A DNA stretch of 64,000 bases from Pseudalkalibacillus hwajinpoensis (lineage in GTDB: Bacteria > Bacillota > Bacilli > Bacillales > Guptibacillaceae), in contig NZ_JADFCM010000001.1 in the NCBI RefSeq assembly GCF_015234585.1, forward strand, positions 1,488,001 through 1,552,000, given 5' to 3'. Made by a program: the position numbers and the translations under genes. Below are positions 26,858 through 36,077 of this stretch, in pieces. Each line of letters begins with the position of its first letter. The stretch's first letter is position 1. The notes under the pieces are model-generated. The model made no database searches, was not told the origin of the DNA, and saw only the letters and a list, made by a program, of their open reading frames with translations.

Positions 26858-29215
26858 ATGTTAAGGTCTAAAACACGCTGGAAACTGGCTGAAACAGATG
26901 AAACAAACATTGATCGGCTCCAGAGTGAACTTGGAATTTCTCGACTTGCTGCTTCGCTTTTAGTTAATCGAGGTATTGAGGGAGAAGAAGAAGCGAAAAG
27001 ATTTCTATATAAAGAGAATTTAACTTATCACGACCCATATTTAATGGATGGTATGAAGGAATCGGTCGAAAGAATTCAACAGGCGATTGCTTCTGGTGAG
27101 CGAATCCTTATTTTTGGTGACTATGATGCCGATGGCGTTAGCAGCACGACTGTACTTGTCTATACGTTGCGCGAGCTTGGCGCTATATTTGATTACTATA
27201 TTCCTAATCGATTTACAGAGGGATACGGTCCGAACGAAGCTGCTTTTAGGCAGGCAAAAGAAGATGGGTATCAACTAATAGTGACTGTAGATACAGGGAT
27301 ATCCGGTGTACATGAGGCGGAAGTTGCTAAAGAAATCGGTATTGATCTCATTATTACTGATCATCATGAGCCTCCTCCGGTTCTGCCCGATTCCTACGCG
27401 ACAATAAACCCTAAAAAGCCAGGGTGTGGTTATCCATTCAAAGGTTTAGCAGGAGTAGGGGTTGCATTTAAACTTGCGCAAGCTTTGCTTGGAAGAATTC
27501 CAGGGGATTTATTAGAGATCGCCGCAATGGGTACCATCGCTGATCTTGTGCCACTTCAGGATGAGAACCGTCTTTTAGCAAGCGAAGGTATTCGCGCCCT
27601 TCAAAATTCAAATAAGCCAGGAATAAAAGCTTTGCTAGATGTATGTGGTTTAAAGGGTCAGGAGCTTAACGAAGAGCATCTTGGTTTTGGGATAGGACCG
27701 AGACTAAATGCTGCGGGCCGTCTTGATAGTGCAGACCCAGCAGTTGAACTGCTGACAACAGATGATCCGATTCTTGCTGAACAGCTGGCATCTGATATTG
27801 ATGCTCTTAATAAGAATCGTCAGGAACTAGTTAATACAATGACGAAAGAAGCGATTGAAGAGGTTGAGTCAAAGTACTTGAGTGATGAAAGCAATCGTGT
27901 ACTCATCATTGCTAAGGAAGGATGGAATGCGGGGGTCATTGGAATCGTGGCTTCACGACTTGTTGAAAAGTATTATCGCCCAACCATCGTGATGAGTATT
28001 GATCGTGAGAAAGGTGTCGCAAAAGGATCTGCACGAAGTATTGAGGCCTTTGATATGTTTGCAAACCTTTCTGAGTGCAGAGACATTCTCCCTCACTTCG
28101 GTGGTCATCCAATGGCCGCTGGTATGACAATTGATTTAAGCTACCTAGAAGATTTGCGTTCAAGATTAAACGAACAGGCTTTAGATAAGTTAACAGAAGA
28201 AGATTTGACGCCACTTACAAAAGTAGATCTTCACTGTCGTGTAGAGGATGTTACTCTTGAGACAATTGAAGAAATGAATCTTTTGGCTCCTTTTGGAGTA
28301 AGTAATCCGAAACCAGTCGTTATGCTAAAAGACGTTCATCTCTCTCAAATCAGAAGGATTGGGAGTCAGGACAATCACCTCAAGGTAGGTCTTGAGGAAA
28401 ACGGCGCTACTCTAGATGGCGTAGGGTTTCATTTCGGTTATGCATTTGAAGAAATAGCATCAAGAGCTGCTGTAAGCGTAATTGGCCAACTCTCCGTCAA
28501 CGAGTGGAATGGACTTCGAAAGCCACAAATCTTTGTGAAAGATATCGCTGTGAATGAATGGCAGCTCTTTGATTATCGAGGCATTCGAGATTTGAAAAAA
28601 CGACTTGAAATGCTGCCGCTCGATAAGCTTGTTATGGTAGCTTTCCAAAAAAACACCATGACAAAGCTTGGACTTGAGAATTGGAAAGATTACATTATTG
28701 TTGATCCAACAGAACAAGAGAAACTAGCAATTGAGAATAAATATGTTATGCTACTCGATCTTCCGGATTTAGAGGAAGATCTTGTCAATCTGTTTCGAAA
28801 AGGTGGATTACCAGATCGAACGTATGCGGTATTTGAGCATGAGGAGGATCACTTTTTCTCAACGCTTCCGTCACGTGAGGATTTTAAATGGTTCTATGCT
28901 TTCTTAATGAAGAGAGGTAGCTTTAACTTACGCGATGCTGAAAAGCTCGCAAAGCATAAAGGTTGGTCAAAAGAAACAGTTCCGTTTATGTCAGAGGTGT
29001 TTTTTGAGCTAGATTTTGTTACAATGGATAATGGACTGATTTCTCTAAATCCACAATCTGTAAAAAGTGAATTAACTTCTTCTAAAACGTATAGGAGTAA
29101 GCTTGAAAAAGCAAAGCTCGAAAATGATTTTTGCTATTCCTCCTATCATGCTTTGAAAAGTTGGTTCGATCAATCAGTTAATTGTTTCAATAGCACTGAG
29201 GAGGCCATTAAGTAA
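26858..29215 (+). CDS. recJ: Single-strand DNA exonuclease RecJ
   Basis: 5'-to-3' single-strand exonuclease acting in recombination and mismatch repair. The protein has 785 residues, as in B. subtilis. The DHH domain holds GDYDADG at 87-93 and TDHH at 167-170. The DHHA1 domain follows with GGHPMAAGM near 415, then an OB fold and a long C-terminal domain typical of Firmicutes RecJ, which in related species contacts SSB or replication proteins. The start ATG 26858 follows AAGAGGTGATTCG. The apt ATG begins at the base after the stop codon, so recJ and apt are coupled. Confidence 0.96.
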   Translation: MLRSKTRWKLAETDETNIDRLQSELGISRLAASLLVNRGIEGEEEAKRFLYKENLTYHDPYLMDGMKESVERIQQAIASGERILIFGDYDADGVSSTTVLVYTLRELGAIFDYYIPNRFTEGYGPNEAAFRQAKEDGYQLIVTVDTGISGVHEAEVAKEIGIDLIITDHHEPPPVLPDSYATINPKKPGCGYPFKGLAGVGVAFKLAQALLGRIPGDLLEIAAMGTIADLVPLQDENRLLASEGIRALQNSNKPGIKALLDVCGLKGQELNEEHLGFGIGPRLNAAGRLDSADPAVELLTTDDPILAEQLASDIDALNKNRQELVNTMTKEAIEEVESKYLSDESNRVLIIAKEGWNAGVIGIVASRLVEKYYRPTIVMSIDREKGVAKGSARSIEAFDMFANLSECRDILPHFGGHPMAAGMTIDLSYLEDLRSRLNEQALDKLTEEDLTPLTKVDLHCRVEDVTLETIEEMNLLAPFGVSNPKPVVMLKDVHLSQIRRIGSQDNHLKVGLEENGATLDGVGFHFGYAFEEIASRAAVSVIGQLSVNEWNGLRKPQIFVKDIAVNEWQLFDYRGIRDLKKRLEMLPLDKLVMVAFQKNTMTKLGLENWKDYIIVDPTEQEKLAIENKYVMLLDLPDLEEDLVNLFRKGGLPDRTYAVFEHEEDHFFSTLPSREDFKWFYAFLMKRGSFNLRDAEKLAKHKGWSKETVPFMSEVFFELDFVTMDNGLISLNPQSVKSELTSSKTYRSKLEKAKLENDFCYSSYHALKSWFDQSVNCFNSTEEAIK

Positions 29216-29728
29216 ATGAATTATAAAGATTATATCGCAGTGGTTGAAGACTATCCGAAAGAGGGTATTCGTTTTAAAGACATCACTCCGTTAATGCAAA
29301 ACGGCGAAGCTTACCGAGGAGTCGTTAATGATATTGCGGATTTTGCGAAAGATAAAGATGTTGATGTTATTGTAGGACCTGAAGCAAGAGGATTTATCGT
29401 AGGGTGCCCGGTTTCATATATTCTTGGTATCGGTTTTGTACCTGTTCGAAAAGAAGGTAAATTACCACGCGAAGTAGCTAAAGTAGACTATGGTCTTGAA
29501 TATGGTAAAGACGTCCTTACGATTCATAAGGATGCTATTAAGCCAGGTCAACGAGTATTGATTACGGATGATTTGCTTGCGACTGGTGGTACGATCAATG
29601 CAACGATCGAGCTAGTTGAAATGCTTGGTGGAGTTGTTGTAGGACTTGCTTTCATGATTGAGCTTTCCTATCTTGAAGGGCGTAAAAACCTTGACCGCCA
29701 TGATATCTTTACTCTAATGACATACTAA
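29216..29728 (+). CDS. apt: Adenine phosphoribosyltransferase
   Basis: Salvages adenine with PRPP to AMP. The protein has 170 residues. The PRPP-binding loop [13 protein letters not shown] is at 114-126, and the conserved N-terminal [16 protein letters not shown] and GPEARGF are present. The start directly follows the recJ stop (TAAATG) with GAGGAGG inside recJ as its site. The recJ-apt-relA order is that of B. subtilis and many Firmicutes, linking purine salvage with the GTP-consuming stringent response. A terminator lies between apt and relA, which has its own promoter. Confidence 0.97.
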   Translation: MNYKDYIAVVEDYPKEGIRFKDITPLMQNGEAYRGVVNDIADFAKDKDVDVIVGPEARGFIVGCPVSYILGIGFVPVRKEGKLPREVAKVDYGLEYGKDVLTIHKDAIKPGQRVLITDDLLATGGTINATIELVEMLGGVVVGLAFMIELSYLEGRKNLDRHDIFTLMTY

Positions 29729-29734
29729 AGAATG

Positions 29735-29764
29735 GAGTGTCCGAATAGCCGGACGCTCTTTCTC
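29735..29764 (+). terminator. Terminator after apt
   Basis: GAGTGTCCG pairs with CGGACGCTC (one G-U) around AATAGC, then TTTCTCTTT. Confidence 0.8.
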
Positions 29765-29833
29765 TTTATGCACCTTAGACACAAAGATTGAGCGTTTACT
29801 AATTAGGGAAAACGACATTTTTCTCTTAATCTC

Positions 29834-29862
29834 TTTACATGCTGACTTTTTTTAACGATAAT
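29834..29862 (+). promoter_or_regulatory. relA promoter
   Basis: TTTACA at 29834-29839 and GATAAT at 29857-29862 with a 17-base spacer, about 36 bases before the relA start. Confidence 0.65.
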
Positions 29863-29897
29863 AGAAGCAATATACCAACAGTAATCAAGGTGATTTG

Positions 29898-32078
29898 ATG
29901 ACGATAGAAGAAGTGATGGAAAGAGCGGAGAAGTATCTGTCTGAGGACGATCTCTCTTATCTTAATAGAGCATTTGAATACGCGAGAAACGCACATGAAG
30001 GCCAGTACCGCAAATCGGGTGAACCCTATATTATTCATCCTATTGAGGTTGCTGGCATTCTTGTGAACCTTGAAGTAGACCCTGTGACAGTGGCTGGGGG
30101 CTTTCTTCATGATGTCGTTGAAGACACCGACGTGACGCTTGAACAAATTTCTGATGAATTCAGCCCGGAACTTGCCATGCTCGTTGATGGCGTTACGAAG
30201 CTGAAGAAAATCAAGTATAAGTCCAAGCGGGAGCAGCAAGCTGAGAATCACCGGAAGATGATGATCGCTATGGCTCAAGATATTAGGTGCATTCTGATTA
30301 AATTGGCTGATAGACTTCATAACATGCGTACGCTTAAGCACATGCCAAAAGAAAAACAAATGCAAAAAGCGAATGAGACGCTAGAAATATTTGCGCCTCT
30401 AGCCCATCGTCTAGGTATTTCCACTATTAAGTGGGAGCTTGAGGATACGGCGCTTCGTTATTTAAATCCACAGCAGTATTATCGCATCGTGAATTTAATG
30501 CAAAAGAAACGGGCTGAACGTGAAGGATTTGTCCATGAAGTTGTGGACGAAATTCAAGAGCGTGTGAAAGAAGTTTCCATTGAAGCTGAAATTTCAGGTC
30601 GTCCGAAACATATCTATAGTATCTATCGGAAAATGGCTAAGCAACATAAGCAATTTAACGAAATTTATGATTTGCTCGCGGTACGTATTGTTGTGAATAG
30701 CATCAAGGATTGCTACGCCGTTCTTGGCATTATTCATACATGCTGGAAGCCTATGCCTGGTCGTTTCAAAGATTATATTGCTATGCCAAAAGCGAATATG
30801 TACCAATCGCTTCATACGACAGTCATTGGACCAAAAGGTGACCCTCTCGAGGTGCAAATTCGAACGTCTGATATGCACAAAGTTGCTGAATACGGGATTG
30901 CCGCTCATTGGGCCTACAAAGAAGGCGATGAGAATCAGGTGAATAGCTCATTTGAGAAAAAGCTATCATGGTTTAGGCAAATTCTTGAATGGCAAAATGA
31001 TGTTTCGAATGCTGAAGAATTTATGGAGTCTCTTAAGATTGATCTATTCAGTGATATGGTTTTTGTCTTCACGCCTAAAGGGGACGTATTTGAATTGCCT
31101 ACTGGCTCGGTACCTCTTGATTTCGCCTACCGCATTCATACTGAAATTGGGAATCATTGCATTGGCGCAAAAGTGAACGGCAAAATGGTACCACTAGATC
31201 ATCGGTTGAAAACAGGGGATATCGTTGAAGTTCTAACTTCTAAGCACTCTTATGGTCCAAGTAAAGACTGGTTAAAAATCAGTCAAAGCTCCCACGCTAA
31301 GAATAAGATTAAGCAATGGTTTAAGAAAGAAAAGCGTGAAGAAAACGTTGAAAAAGGTCGAGAGCTTGTTGAGAAAGAAATTAAAAACCATGGCTTTGAG
31401 TTAAAGGCTGTTTTGACTTCAGATAACATTGCAAATGTATCTAAGAAATTTAACTTTACAAGTGAAGAAGATATGTACGCAGCTGTTGGATATGGTGGAA
31501 TTACAGCTGCACAAATCGCAACAAGGCTGACAGATAAGGCTCGTAAAGAACGGACGAAAGAGCAGGAAGAAGAGCTAGCAAAATCAATTATTGAAGGTAA
31601 GACCCATTCACCTTCTCGGCCGCCAAAGAGAGCGGAGTCGGGTGTGCGAGTGAAAGGGATAGACAACCTGTTAATCCGTCTTTCACGATGCTGTAACCCT
31701 GTTCCAGGTGATGATATTGTGGGATATATCACGAAAGGGAGAGGTGTCTCGATTCACAGGAAAGACTGTCCTAATGTGAATGAAGAGAATGGTCAGGAAC
31801 GCCTCTTAGAGGTTGAATGGGAAAGTGACTCTCCAAAAAACTATAATGTTGATATCGAAATCAGTGGTTTTGATCGCAGAGGTCTTCTGAATGAGGTTCT
31901 TCAGGCTGTAGCAGAAACCAAAACCGACATGACGTCTGTTTCTGGTCGATCAGATAATAACAAGATGGCAACAATTAGTATGACTGTCTCCATTCGGAAC
32001 ACAGCTCATCTTCAAAAAGTAGTCGAGCGCGTTAAACGAATTCCAGATATTTATGCTGTTCGTAGAATTATGCAGTAG
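29898..32078 (+). CDS. relA: Bifunctional (p)ppGpp synthetase/hydrolase RelA
   Basis: Long RSH enzyme of the stringent response, 726 residues. The N-terminal HD hydrolase domain has His47, and His71-Asp72 in FLHDVVEDTDVT, and a later RLADRLHNMRTL, so hydrolase activity should be intact. The synthetase domain follows at about 230-350, with AMPKANMYQSLHTTV. A TGS domain comes next (DVFELPTGSVPLDFAYRIH), then a zinc-finger-like region with LSRCCNPVPGD and a C-terminal ACT domain. I start at ATG 29898, after AAGGTGA; the preceding TTG adds one residue. In B. subtilis this is the main ribosome-linked RSH. dtd follows after 19 bases. Confidence 0.97.
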   Translation: MTIEEVMERAEKYLSEDDLSYLNRAFEYARNAHEGQYRKSGEPYIIHPIEVAGILVNLEVDPVTVAGGFLHDVVEDTDVTLEQISDEFSPELAMLVDGVTKLKKIKYKSKREQQAENHRKMMIAMAQDIRCILIKLADRLHNMRTLKHMPKEKQMQKANETLEIFAPLAHRLGISTIKWELEDTALRYLNPQQYYRIVNLMQKKRAEREGFVHEVVDEIQERVKEVSIEAEISGRPKHIYSIYRKMAKQHKQFNEIYDLLAVRIVVNSIKDCYAVLGIIHTCWKPMPGRFKDYIAMPKANMYQSLHTTVIGPKGDPLEVQIRTSDMHKVAEYGIAAHWAYKEGDENQVNSSFEKKLSWFRQILEWQNDVSNAEEFMESLKIDLFSDMVFVFTPKGDVFELPTGSVPLDFAYRIHTEIGNHCIGAKVNGKMVPLDHRLKTGDIVEVLTSKHSYGPSKDWLKISQSSHAKNKIKQWFKKEKREENVEKGRELVEKEIKNHGFELKAVLTSDNIANVSKKFNFTSEEDMYAAVGYGGITAAQIATRLTDKARKERTKEQEEELAKSIIEGKTHSPSRPPKRAESGVRVKGIDNLLIRLSRCCNPVPGDDIVGYITKGRGVSIHRKDCPNVNEENGQERLLEVEWESDSPKNYNVDIEISGFDRRGLLNEVLQAVAETKTDMTSVSGRSDNNKMATISMTVSIRNTAHLQKVVERVKRIPDIYAVRRIMQ

Positions 32079-32097
32079 TTAAGAAAGGAAGTTCTCC

Positions 32098-32541
32098 ATG
32101 AAAGCCGTTATACAACGTTCAAAGCAAGCCTCAGTCACCGTGAATGGAGAAACTACAGGTGAGATCGAACATGGCCTTGTGGTGCTCCTAGGGGTCACGC
32201 ACGAGGATACAGAAGAGGATGCAGGCTATCTTGCCACTAAAATTGCAAACCTTCGTATATTTGAGGACGAAAATGATCGAATGAACCTCTCAGTGAAAGA
32301 CAAAGGTGGAGCTATTCTATCTATATCACAATTCACGTTATATGGTGATTGTCGTAAAGGGCGACGTCCAAACTTTATGAAGGCGGCAAAACCTCCTGAA
32401 GCCAGCGTACTTTATGATAAGTTTAACGCTTTACTTAGAGAAGAGAGTCTCGAGGTGCAGACAGGTGTTTTTGGTGAGATGATGGACGTACAGCTTACGA
32501 ATGACGGACCTGTAACTCTTATCATTGAGAGCAAAGAATGA
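32098..32541 (+). CDS. dtd: D-aminoacyl-tRNA deacylase
   Basis: Removes D-amino acids mischarged on tRNA. The protein has 147 residues. Both family signatures are present: SQFTLYGD at 77-84 and the Gly-Pro motif in NDGPVT at 135-140, which forms the cross-subunit active site of the dimer. It follows relA by 19 bases with GAAAGGAAG as ribosome site, matching the relA-dtd pairing of Bacillus. It ends at a strong terminator shared with the convergent amidase gene. Confidence 0.97.
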   Translation: MKAVIQRSKQASVTVNGETTGEIEHGLVVLLGVTHEDTEEDAGYLATKIANLRIFEDENDRMNLSVKDKGGAILSISQFTLYGDCRKGRRPNFMKAAKPPEASVLYDKFNALLREESLEVQTGVFGEMMDVQLTNDGPVTLIIESKE

Positions 32542-32542
32542 C

Positions 32543-32578
32543 AAAAAACCGCAATTCCTAATTGGAATTGCGGTTTTT
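32543..32578. terminator. Bidirectional terminator between dtd and the amidase gene
   Basis: AAAAACCGCAATTCC pairs with GGAATTGCGGTTTTT around TAATT. A and T tracts flank it, so it can serve both strands. Confidence 0.93.
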
Positions 32579-32633
32579 GGTTCATCCATATAGATAGAAA
32601 AGCAAGTCAAACTGTTCTTCATCTTAAGCGTTA

Positions 32634-34064
32634 CTACTGTAAAAAAGTAAGGATGCCATTTGAAATTTCAGTAGTCACTTTTGATTGGTAATCCAACCTA
32701 TTCACTAATTGCTCTTCCCATGGATTTGAGAGAAAGCCAAGCTCAAGAAGGACAGAAGGCTGCTTATTGTTCCTTAGAACATAATAATTTCCATATCGAA
32801 TACCGCGATCTCTCAAAGTTGTATCATCTCCGATTTTGGCGTGTATCGCTGAAGCTAGGGACATATCATTCTCACCATAATAATACGTTGTTGCTCCATT
32901 TGCAGTTGGATCAACTGTGCTATCGAAATGAATACTTACAAATGCGTCAGCTTTATAACGATCTGATAAAAGAGTTCGTTCAGAAAGAGAGACAAATGTA
33001 TCATCATCTCTCGTTAAAATAACTTGAACCCCTGCATTCTTTAATTTTTCCGCGATAGTTGTTGTCGTTTTCAATGTAAGGATTTTTTCAAGTGTCGTAA
33101 TGCCTAGGGCACCACTGTCGTAGCCACCGTGACCAGCATCAAGAACAACTGTTTTTCCAGATTTCAAGACAGGCGAAGTGGATAGTTTAGATGCAGTAGA
33201 GACGACCCAGTCAGCAACGTATGCTGAACGACCATCGTCAAGAAGGATACGAAACCATTTGCCTTCTTTTGCAGCTATTTTGTAGCGCGCTTTTGCAGGC
33301 GCTTGTTTAATAACTTCATAATTCAACCCCGGCCCACTTCTTAAGTTTGTTGCCTGGTATAGAATTGTAAGAAATTCTGACTCCTCTTGTTTGTCTGTTT
33401 CTTGCAAATAGGTACTGTCTACCCAACCAGTCTGTCCATTCTGATAGCGAATGAAGCTCCAGTTTTTTTCTTGACGAACTTCTTCTACAATTGTTCCTGA
33501 AGGGAGTTGAGATATGATCCGATTCTCTGTTCCTGGGAAGTCACGAACGTTTAAGATACGCGCCTTTACTTCTTTTACCTGGCTTGTTTTTTGATCTGGG
33601 CTAGCTGTTGTAGAACTTACTAACCAGGACGCTACCCATCCGGTCTGTCCTTTAAATTGAATGGAGGTCCAATCGCCTGCAGTCTCAAGCACATTCCACT
33701 CAGAATCTTGAGTGATATTTCCAATAACTTTGTATTCTTTACCAGGGCCAGCACGGACTTGAAGATCAGACACGGTTGATTGTATTGATTTCCTCTCTTT
33801 GGAATCAGAAGAAATGCTTACTAGTCTACTTGAAACCCAACCTTCTTCCCCAGTATGAAGTTGAATGTTTGTCCAATCGGTCTTACTTTCGAGAACGATG
33901 GCTGAATCCCCTTTATGAACCTGTGTGATAACAGATGAAGTAAGAGAGGGTTCGGCGCGAACATTTACAGTTTCCTCAAAATAAGCATTTTTCTCAGCCG
34001 AAGCAGAAGTAGAGAAAATAATGGGTATGACAAAAAATAAAAATGCAAAAATCATTTTTTTCAA
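32634..34064 (-). CDS. N-acetylmuramoyl-L-alanine amidase with four SH3b domains
   Basis: Secreted cell-wall hydrolase, 476 residues (YrvJ-like). The signal peptide is at 1 to about 24 (MIFAFLFFVIPIIFSTSASA). Four bacterial SH3 domains follow, each with an NVRAEP-, QVRAGPG-, NVRDFPG- or NLRSGPG-type motif and a GWV or YVADWV end. The C-terminal Amidase_3 domain holds the zinc motif VLDAGHGGYDSGA, a catalytic-region HFDST, and LLELGFLSN, which carries the glutamate. The SH3b domains should bind peptidoglycan peptides. The start is TTG 34064, with AAAGGAG seven bases upstream; the frame is open further but without a site. It stands alone, convergent with dtd and divergent from the small HTH gene. 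Confidence 0.92.
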   Translation of the reverse strand: MKKMIFAFLFFVIPIIFSTSASAEKNAYFEETVNVRAEPSLTSSVITQVHKGDSAIVLESKTDWTNIQLHTGEEGWVSSRLVSISSDSKERKSIQSTVSDLQVRAGPGKEYKVIGNITQDSEWNVLETAGDWTSIQFKGQTGWVASWLVSSTTASPDQKTSQVKEVKARILNVRDFPGTENRIISQLPSGTIVEEVRQEKNWSFIRYQNGQTGWVDSTYLQETDKQEESEFLTILYQATNLRSGPGLNYEVIKQAPAKARYKIAAKEGKWFRILLDDGRSAYVADWVVSTASKLSTSPVLKSGKTVVLDAGHGGYDSGALGITTLEKILTLKTTTTIAEKLKNAGVQVILTRDDDTFVSLSERTLLSDRYKADAFVSIHFDSTVDPTANGATTYYYGENDMSLASAIHAKIGDDTTLRDRGIRYGNYYVLRNNKQPSVLLELGFLSNPWEEQLVNRLDYQSKVTTEISNGILTFLQ

Positions 34065-34204
34065 GTGATGACTCCTTTCAATGACGCCTGCTGCTTTCAT
34101 AGATAATTTCTTTATCGGATAAAAAGATTCCTTCGTTAAGTAGTAAAATGCATTCTTTTTGGTGAAACTAAGAAATAATTGAACTAATAAAAGGGTGGGG
34201 TCTT

Positions 34205-34378
34205 GTGAGATCAACTAATAAAGAAATGATGAGCTATCATATGTCACAGCCGGAATTTGGTATCGACTTTCATGATTTTCTACAAAAAGAACAGTGTTTG
34301 TCAAATATGGAACTCGCGGAAGAATTTGGACTGTCATTAAAAAGTGTGAAAATCATGAAACAAAAAATGAAGCGATAA
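34205..34378 (+). CDS. Small sigma-70-like helix-turn-helix protein
   Basis: 57-residue protein not otherwise named. Translation from GTG 34205 gives a polar N-terminus, then FGIDFHDFLQKEQC and a C-terminal helix-turn-helix MELAEEFGLSLKSVKIMKQK resembling sigma factor region 4. The site AAAGGGTGGGG lies five bases before the start. Small proteins of this type are annotated in Bacillaceae as RNA polymerase sigma-70-like and lie between the amidase gene and hisS, so I take it as real. The function is unknown; it lacks a core-binding region and cannot be a complete sigma factor. The hisS T-box promoter begins 28 bases after its stop. Confidence 0.7.
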   Translation: MRSTNKEMMSYHMSQPEFGIDFHDFLQKEQCLSNMELAEEFGLSLKSVKIMKQKMKR

Positions 34379-34405
34379 TGTTTTGTAAAACCAATCCTAA
34401 TATAC

Positions 34406-34434
34406 TTGACAAAAAAATCACTGACTCGTATGAT
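34406..34434 (+). promoter_or_regulatory. Promoter of the hisS-aspS T-box leader
   Basis: TTGACA at 34406-34411 and TATGAT at 34429-34434, spacer 17. Confidence 0.8.
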
Positions 34435-34440
34435 AGAAAA

Positions 34441-34712
34441 CAATTCAGTAAATCGATACGAAGCTCCGATGAGGAAGAAAAGTAAAAAAATACCGGGTTG
34501 ATCAGAGAGGAAATGCCGCTAGGCTGAGAGCATTTCTCGATACCGCTTTTTTGAAAGACACTTCCAAGGATCGTCTCCGAACAGATAACTCAGTAGGGGA
34601 CGACGTAGACAGGCGTTAACTGTTTTAAGAGGAAAGATTTATCTTTCCATTAGGGTGGCACCGCGGGTAACTCTCGTCCCTGAATTTCGATTCAGGGATG
34701 GGAGTTTTTTTG
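34441..34712 (+). promoter_or_regulatory. T-box leader of hisS-aspS
   Basis: tRNA-sensing riboswitch. The conserved T-box AGGGTGGCACCGCGGG lies at 34652-34667. The following terminator AACTCTCGTCCCTGAAT/ATTCAGGGATGGGAGTT ends in a T run. In stem I, AAATGC/GCATTT and GGAA/TTCC pair around an AGAGAGG element and a distal loop. The specifier region GAAAGACACTTCC offers GAC (Asp) at 34557-34559, followed by A, and CAC (His) at 34559-34561. Uncharged tRNA should favour the antiterminator and raise hisS-aspS. The conserved T-box is certain; the exact specifier is not. Confidence 0.93.
34669..34712 (+). terminator. Regulated terminator of the hisS T-box
   Basis: A long hairpin of about 17 pairs around TTCG, followed by seven T; it is the off state of the T-box switch. 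Confidence 0.9.
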
Positions 34713-34790
34713 TATCCAAAAAAAGGATTTAGCCCGTTAGAATTAGCCGTTAGAAGAGCTTCTTGCTAGTGATTAAAGGAGGATATAAAC

Positions 34791-36077
34791 ATGAGTTTTC
34801 AAATTCCTAGAGGTACTCAGGATATTGTTCCTGGTACGTCGGAGTTATGGCAATACATTGAAGATAAGGCAAGAGATATTTGCCGCAGATACAATTATCA
34901 TGAACTTCGAACGCCAATATTTGAGCATACCGAGTTATTTCAACGCGGAGTAGGCGATACAACAGATATCGTTCAAAAAGAAATGTATACATTTGAAGAC
35001 CGCGGTAATCGTAGTTTAACACTCCGACCTGAAGGAACAGCTTCGGCGGTTCGAGCTTATGTGAATAACAAGATGTACGGTTTACCCGAGCAGCCAGTTA
35101 AACTGTACTACATCGGCCCTATGTTCCGCTATGAACGTCCTCAATCTGGGCGGATGAGACAATTTGTTCAGTTCGGAATTGAAGCGCTAGGAAGTAATGA
35201 CCCTTCGATTGATGCCGAGGTTATTGCGCTTGCGATGAGTTTGTATCAAGAATTGGGACTTAAAAAGCTTAAACTATATTTGAATAGTCTCGGTGATAAA
35301 GAAAGTCGTGAGGCACACCGTCAGGCATTAATTAATCATTTTGAGCCAAGAATCGGAGAGTTTTGTAGCGATTGTCAAAATCGCCTGGAGAAAAATCCTC
35401 TACGTATTCTTGATTGTAAAAAGGATCGTGACCATGAATTAATGGGAACTGCGCCTTCCATCATCGATTATTTAAATGAGGAATCGACTGTTTACTTTAC
35501 AAAAGTAAAAGAAGCCTTAGATCAAATGGGAATTGATTATGTTCTTGATGACCGCCTTGTACGCGGACTAGATTATTATAATCACACAGCATTTGAAATC
35601 ATGAGCGACGCTGATGGCTTTGGAGCTATTACGACGTTGAGCGGTGGTGGTCGCTATAATGGACTTGTTGAAGAGATGGGTGGCCCATCAACACCTGGAA
35701 TCGGTTTTGCAATGAGCATTGAGCGTCTATTAATGGCCTTGGAAGCAGAAGGTGTTGAGCTCCCGATTGAAAAGACAATTGATTGTTATGTTGTCACAAT
35801 GGGGGAAGAAGCACAAAAGGTTTCTAATGGCCTTGTTCAGAAGCTTAGAAATGCTGGGATTTCCACAGAGCGTGACTACCTTGATAAGAAGATGAAAGGT
35901 CAGTTTAAAGCGGCTAATCGACTCAAATCAAAGTACGTAGCTATTCTAGGTGATGAAGAAATTGAAAAGAATGAAATTAACATTAAAGATATGAACTCAG
36001 GTGAGCAAGAATCAATAGATTTAACACATGTTGATTCTTATCTGAAAGGGAAATTAAAGGAGGAAGTTGGAGAATGA
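34791..36077 (+). CDS. hisS: Histidyl-tRNA synthetase
   Basis: Class II synthetase, 428 residues. It begins [13 protein letters not shown], typical of HisRS. Motif 2 is [11 protein letters not shown] with QFGIEALG. The histidine A signatures are [14 protein letters not shown] and [10 protein letters not shown]. Motif 3 is [13 protein letters not shown], and a C-terminal anticodon-binding domain ends the protein. It is controlled by the T-box leader upstream. It overlaps aspS by 4 bases (ATGA), the hisS-aspS operon of Bacillus. The ATG follows AAAGGAGG. Confidence 0.97.
   Translation: MSFQIPRGTQDIVPGTSELWQYIEDKARDICRRYNYHELRTPIFEHTELFQRGVGDTTDIVQKEMYTFEDRGNRSLTLRPEGTASAVRAYVNNKMYGLPEQPVKLYYIGPMFRYERPQSGRMRQFVQFGIEALGSNDPSIDAEVIALAMSLYQELGLKKLKLYLNSLGDKESREAHRQALINHFEPRIGEFCSDCQNRLEKNPLRILDCKKDRDHELMGTAPSIIDYLNEESTVYFTKVKEALDQMGIDYVLDDRLVRGLDYYNHTAFEIMSDADGFGAITTLSGGGRYNGLVEEMGGPSTPGIGFAMSIERLLMALEAEGVELPIEKTIDCYVVTMGEEAQKVSNGLVQKLRNAGISTERDYLDKKMKGQFKAANRLKSKYVAILGDEEIEKNEINIKDMNSGEQESIDLTHVDSYLKGKLKEEVGE

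Noticed and set aside
31283..31732. 149-codon antisense frame in relA
   Set aside because: No ribosome site and Ser/Phe-rich content; relA is complete on the other strand.
34065..34214. N-terminal extension of the amidase
   Set aside because: It lacks a ribosome site and would bury the signal peptide; TTG 34064 has AAAGGAG at the right distance.
34294..34485. 63-codon frame ahead of the hisS leader
   Set aside because: It covers the T-box promoter, has no good ribosome site, and overlaps the better-supported HTH gene in another frame.
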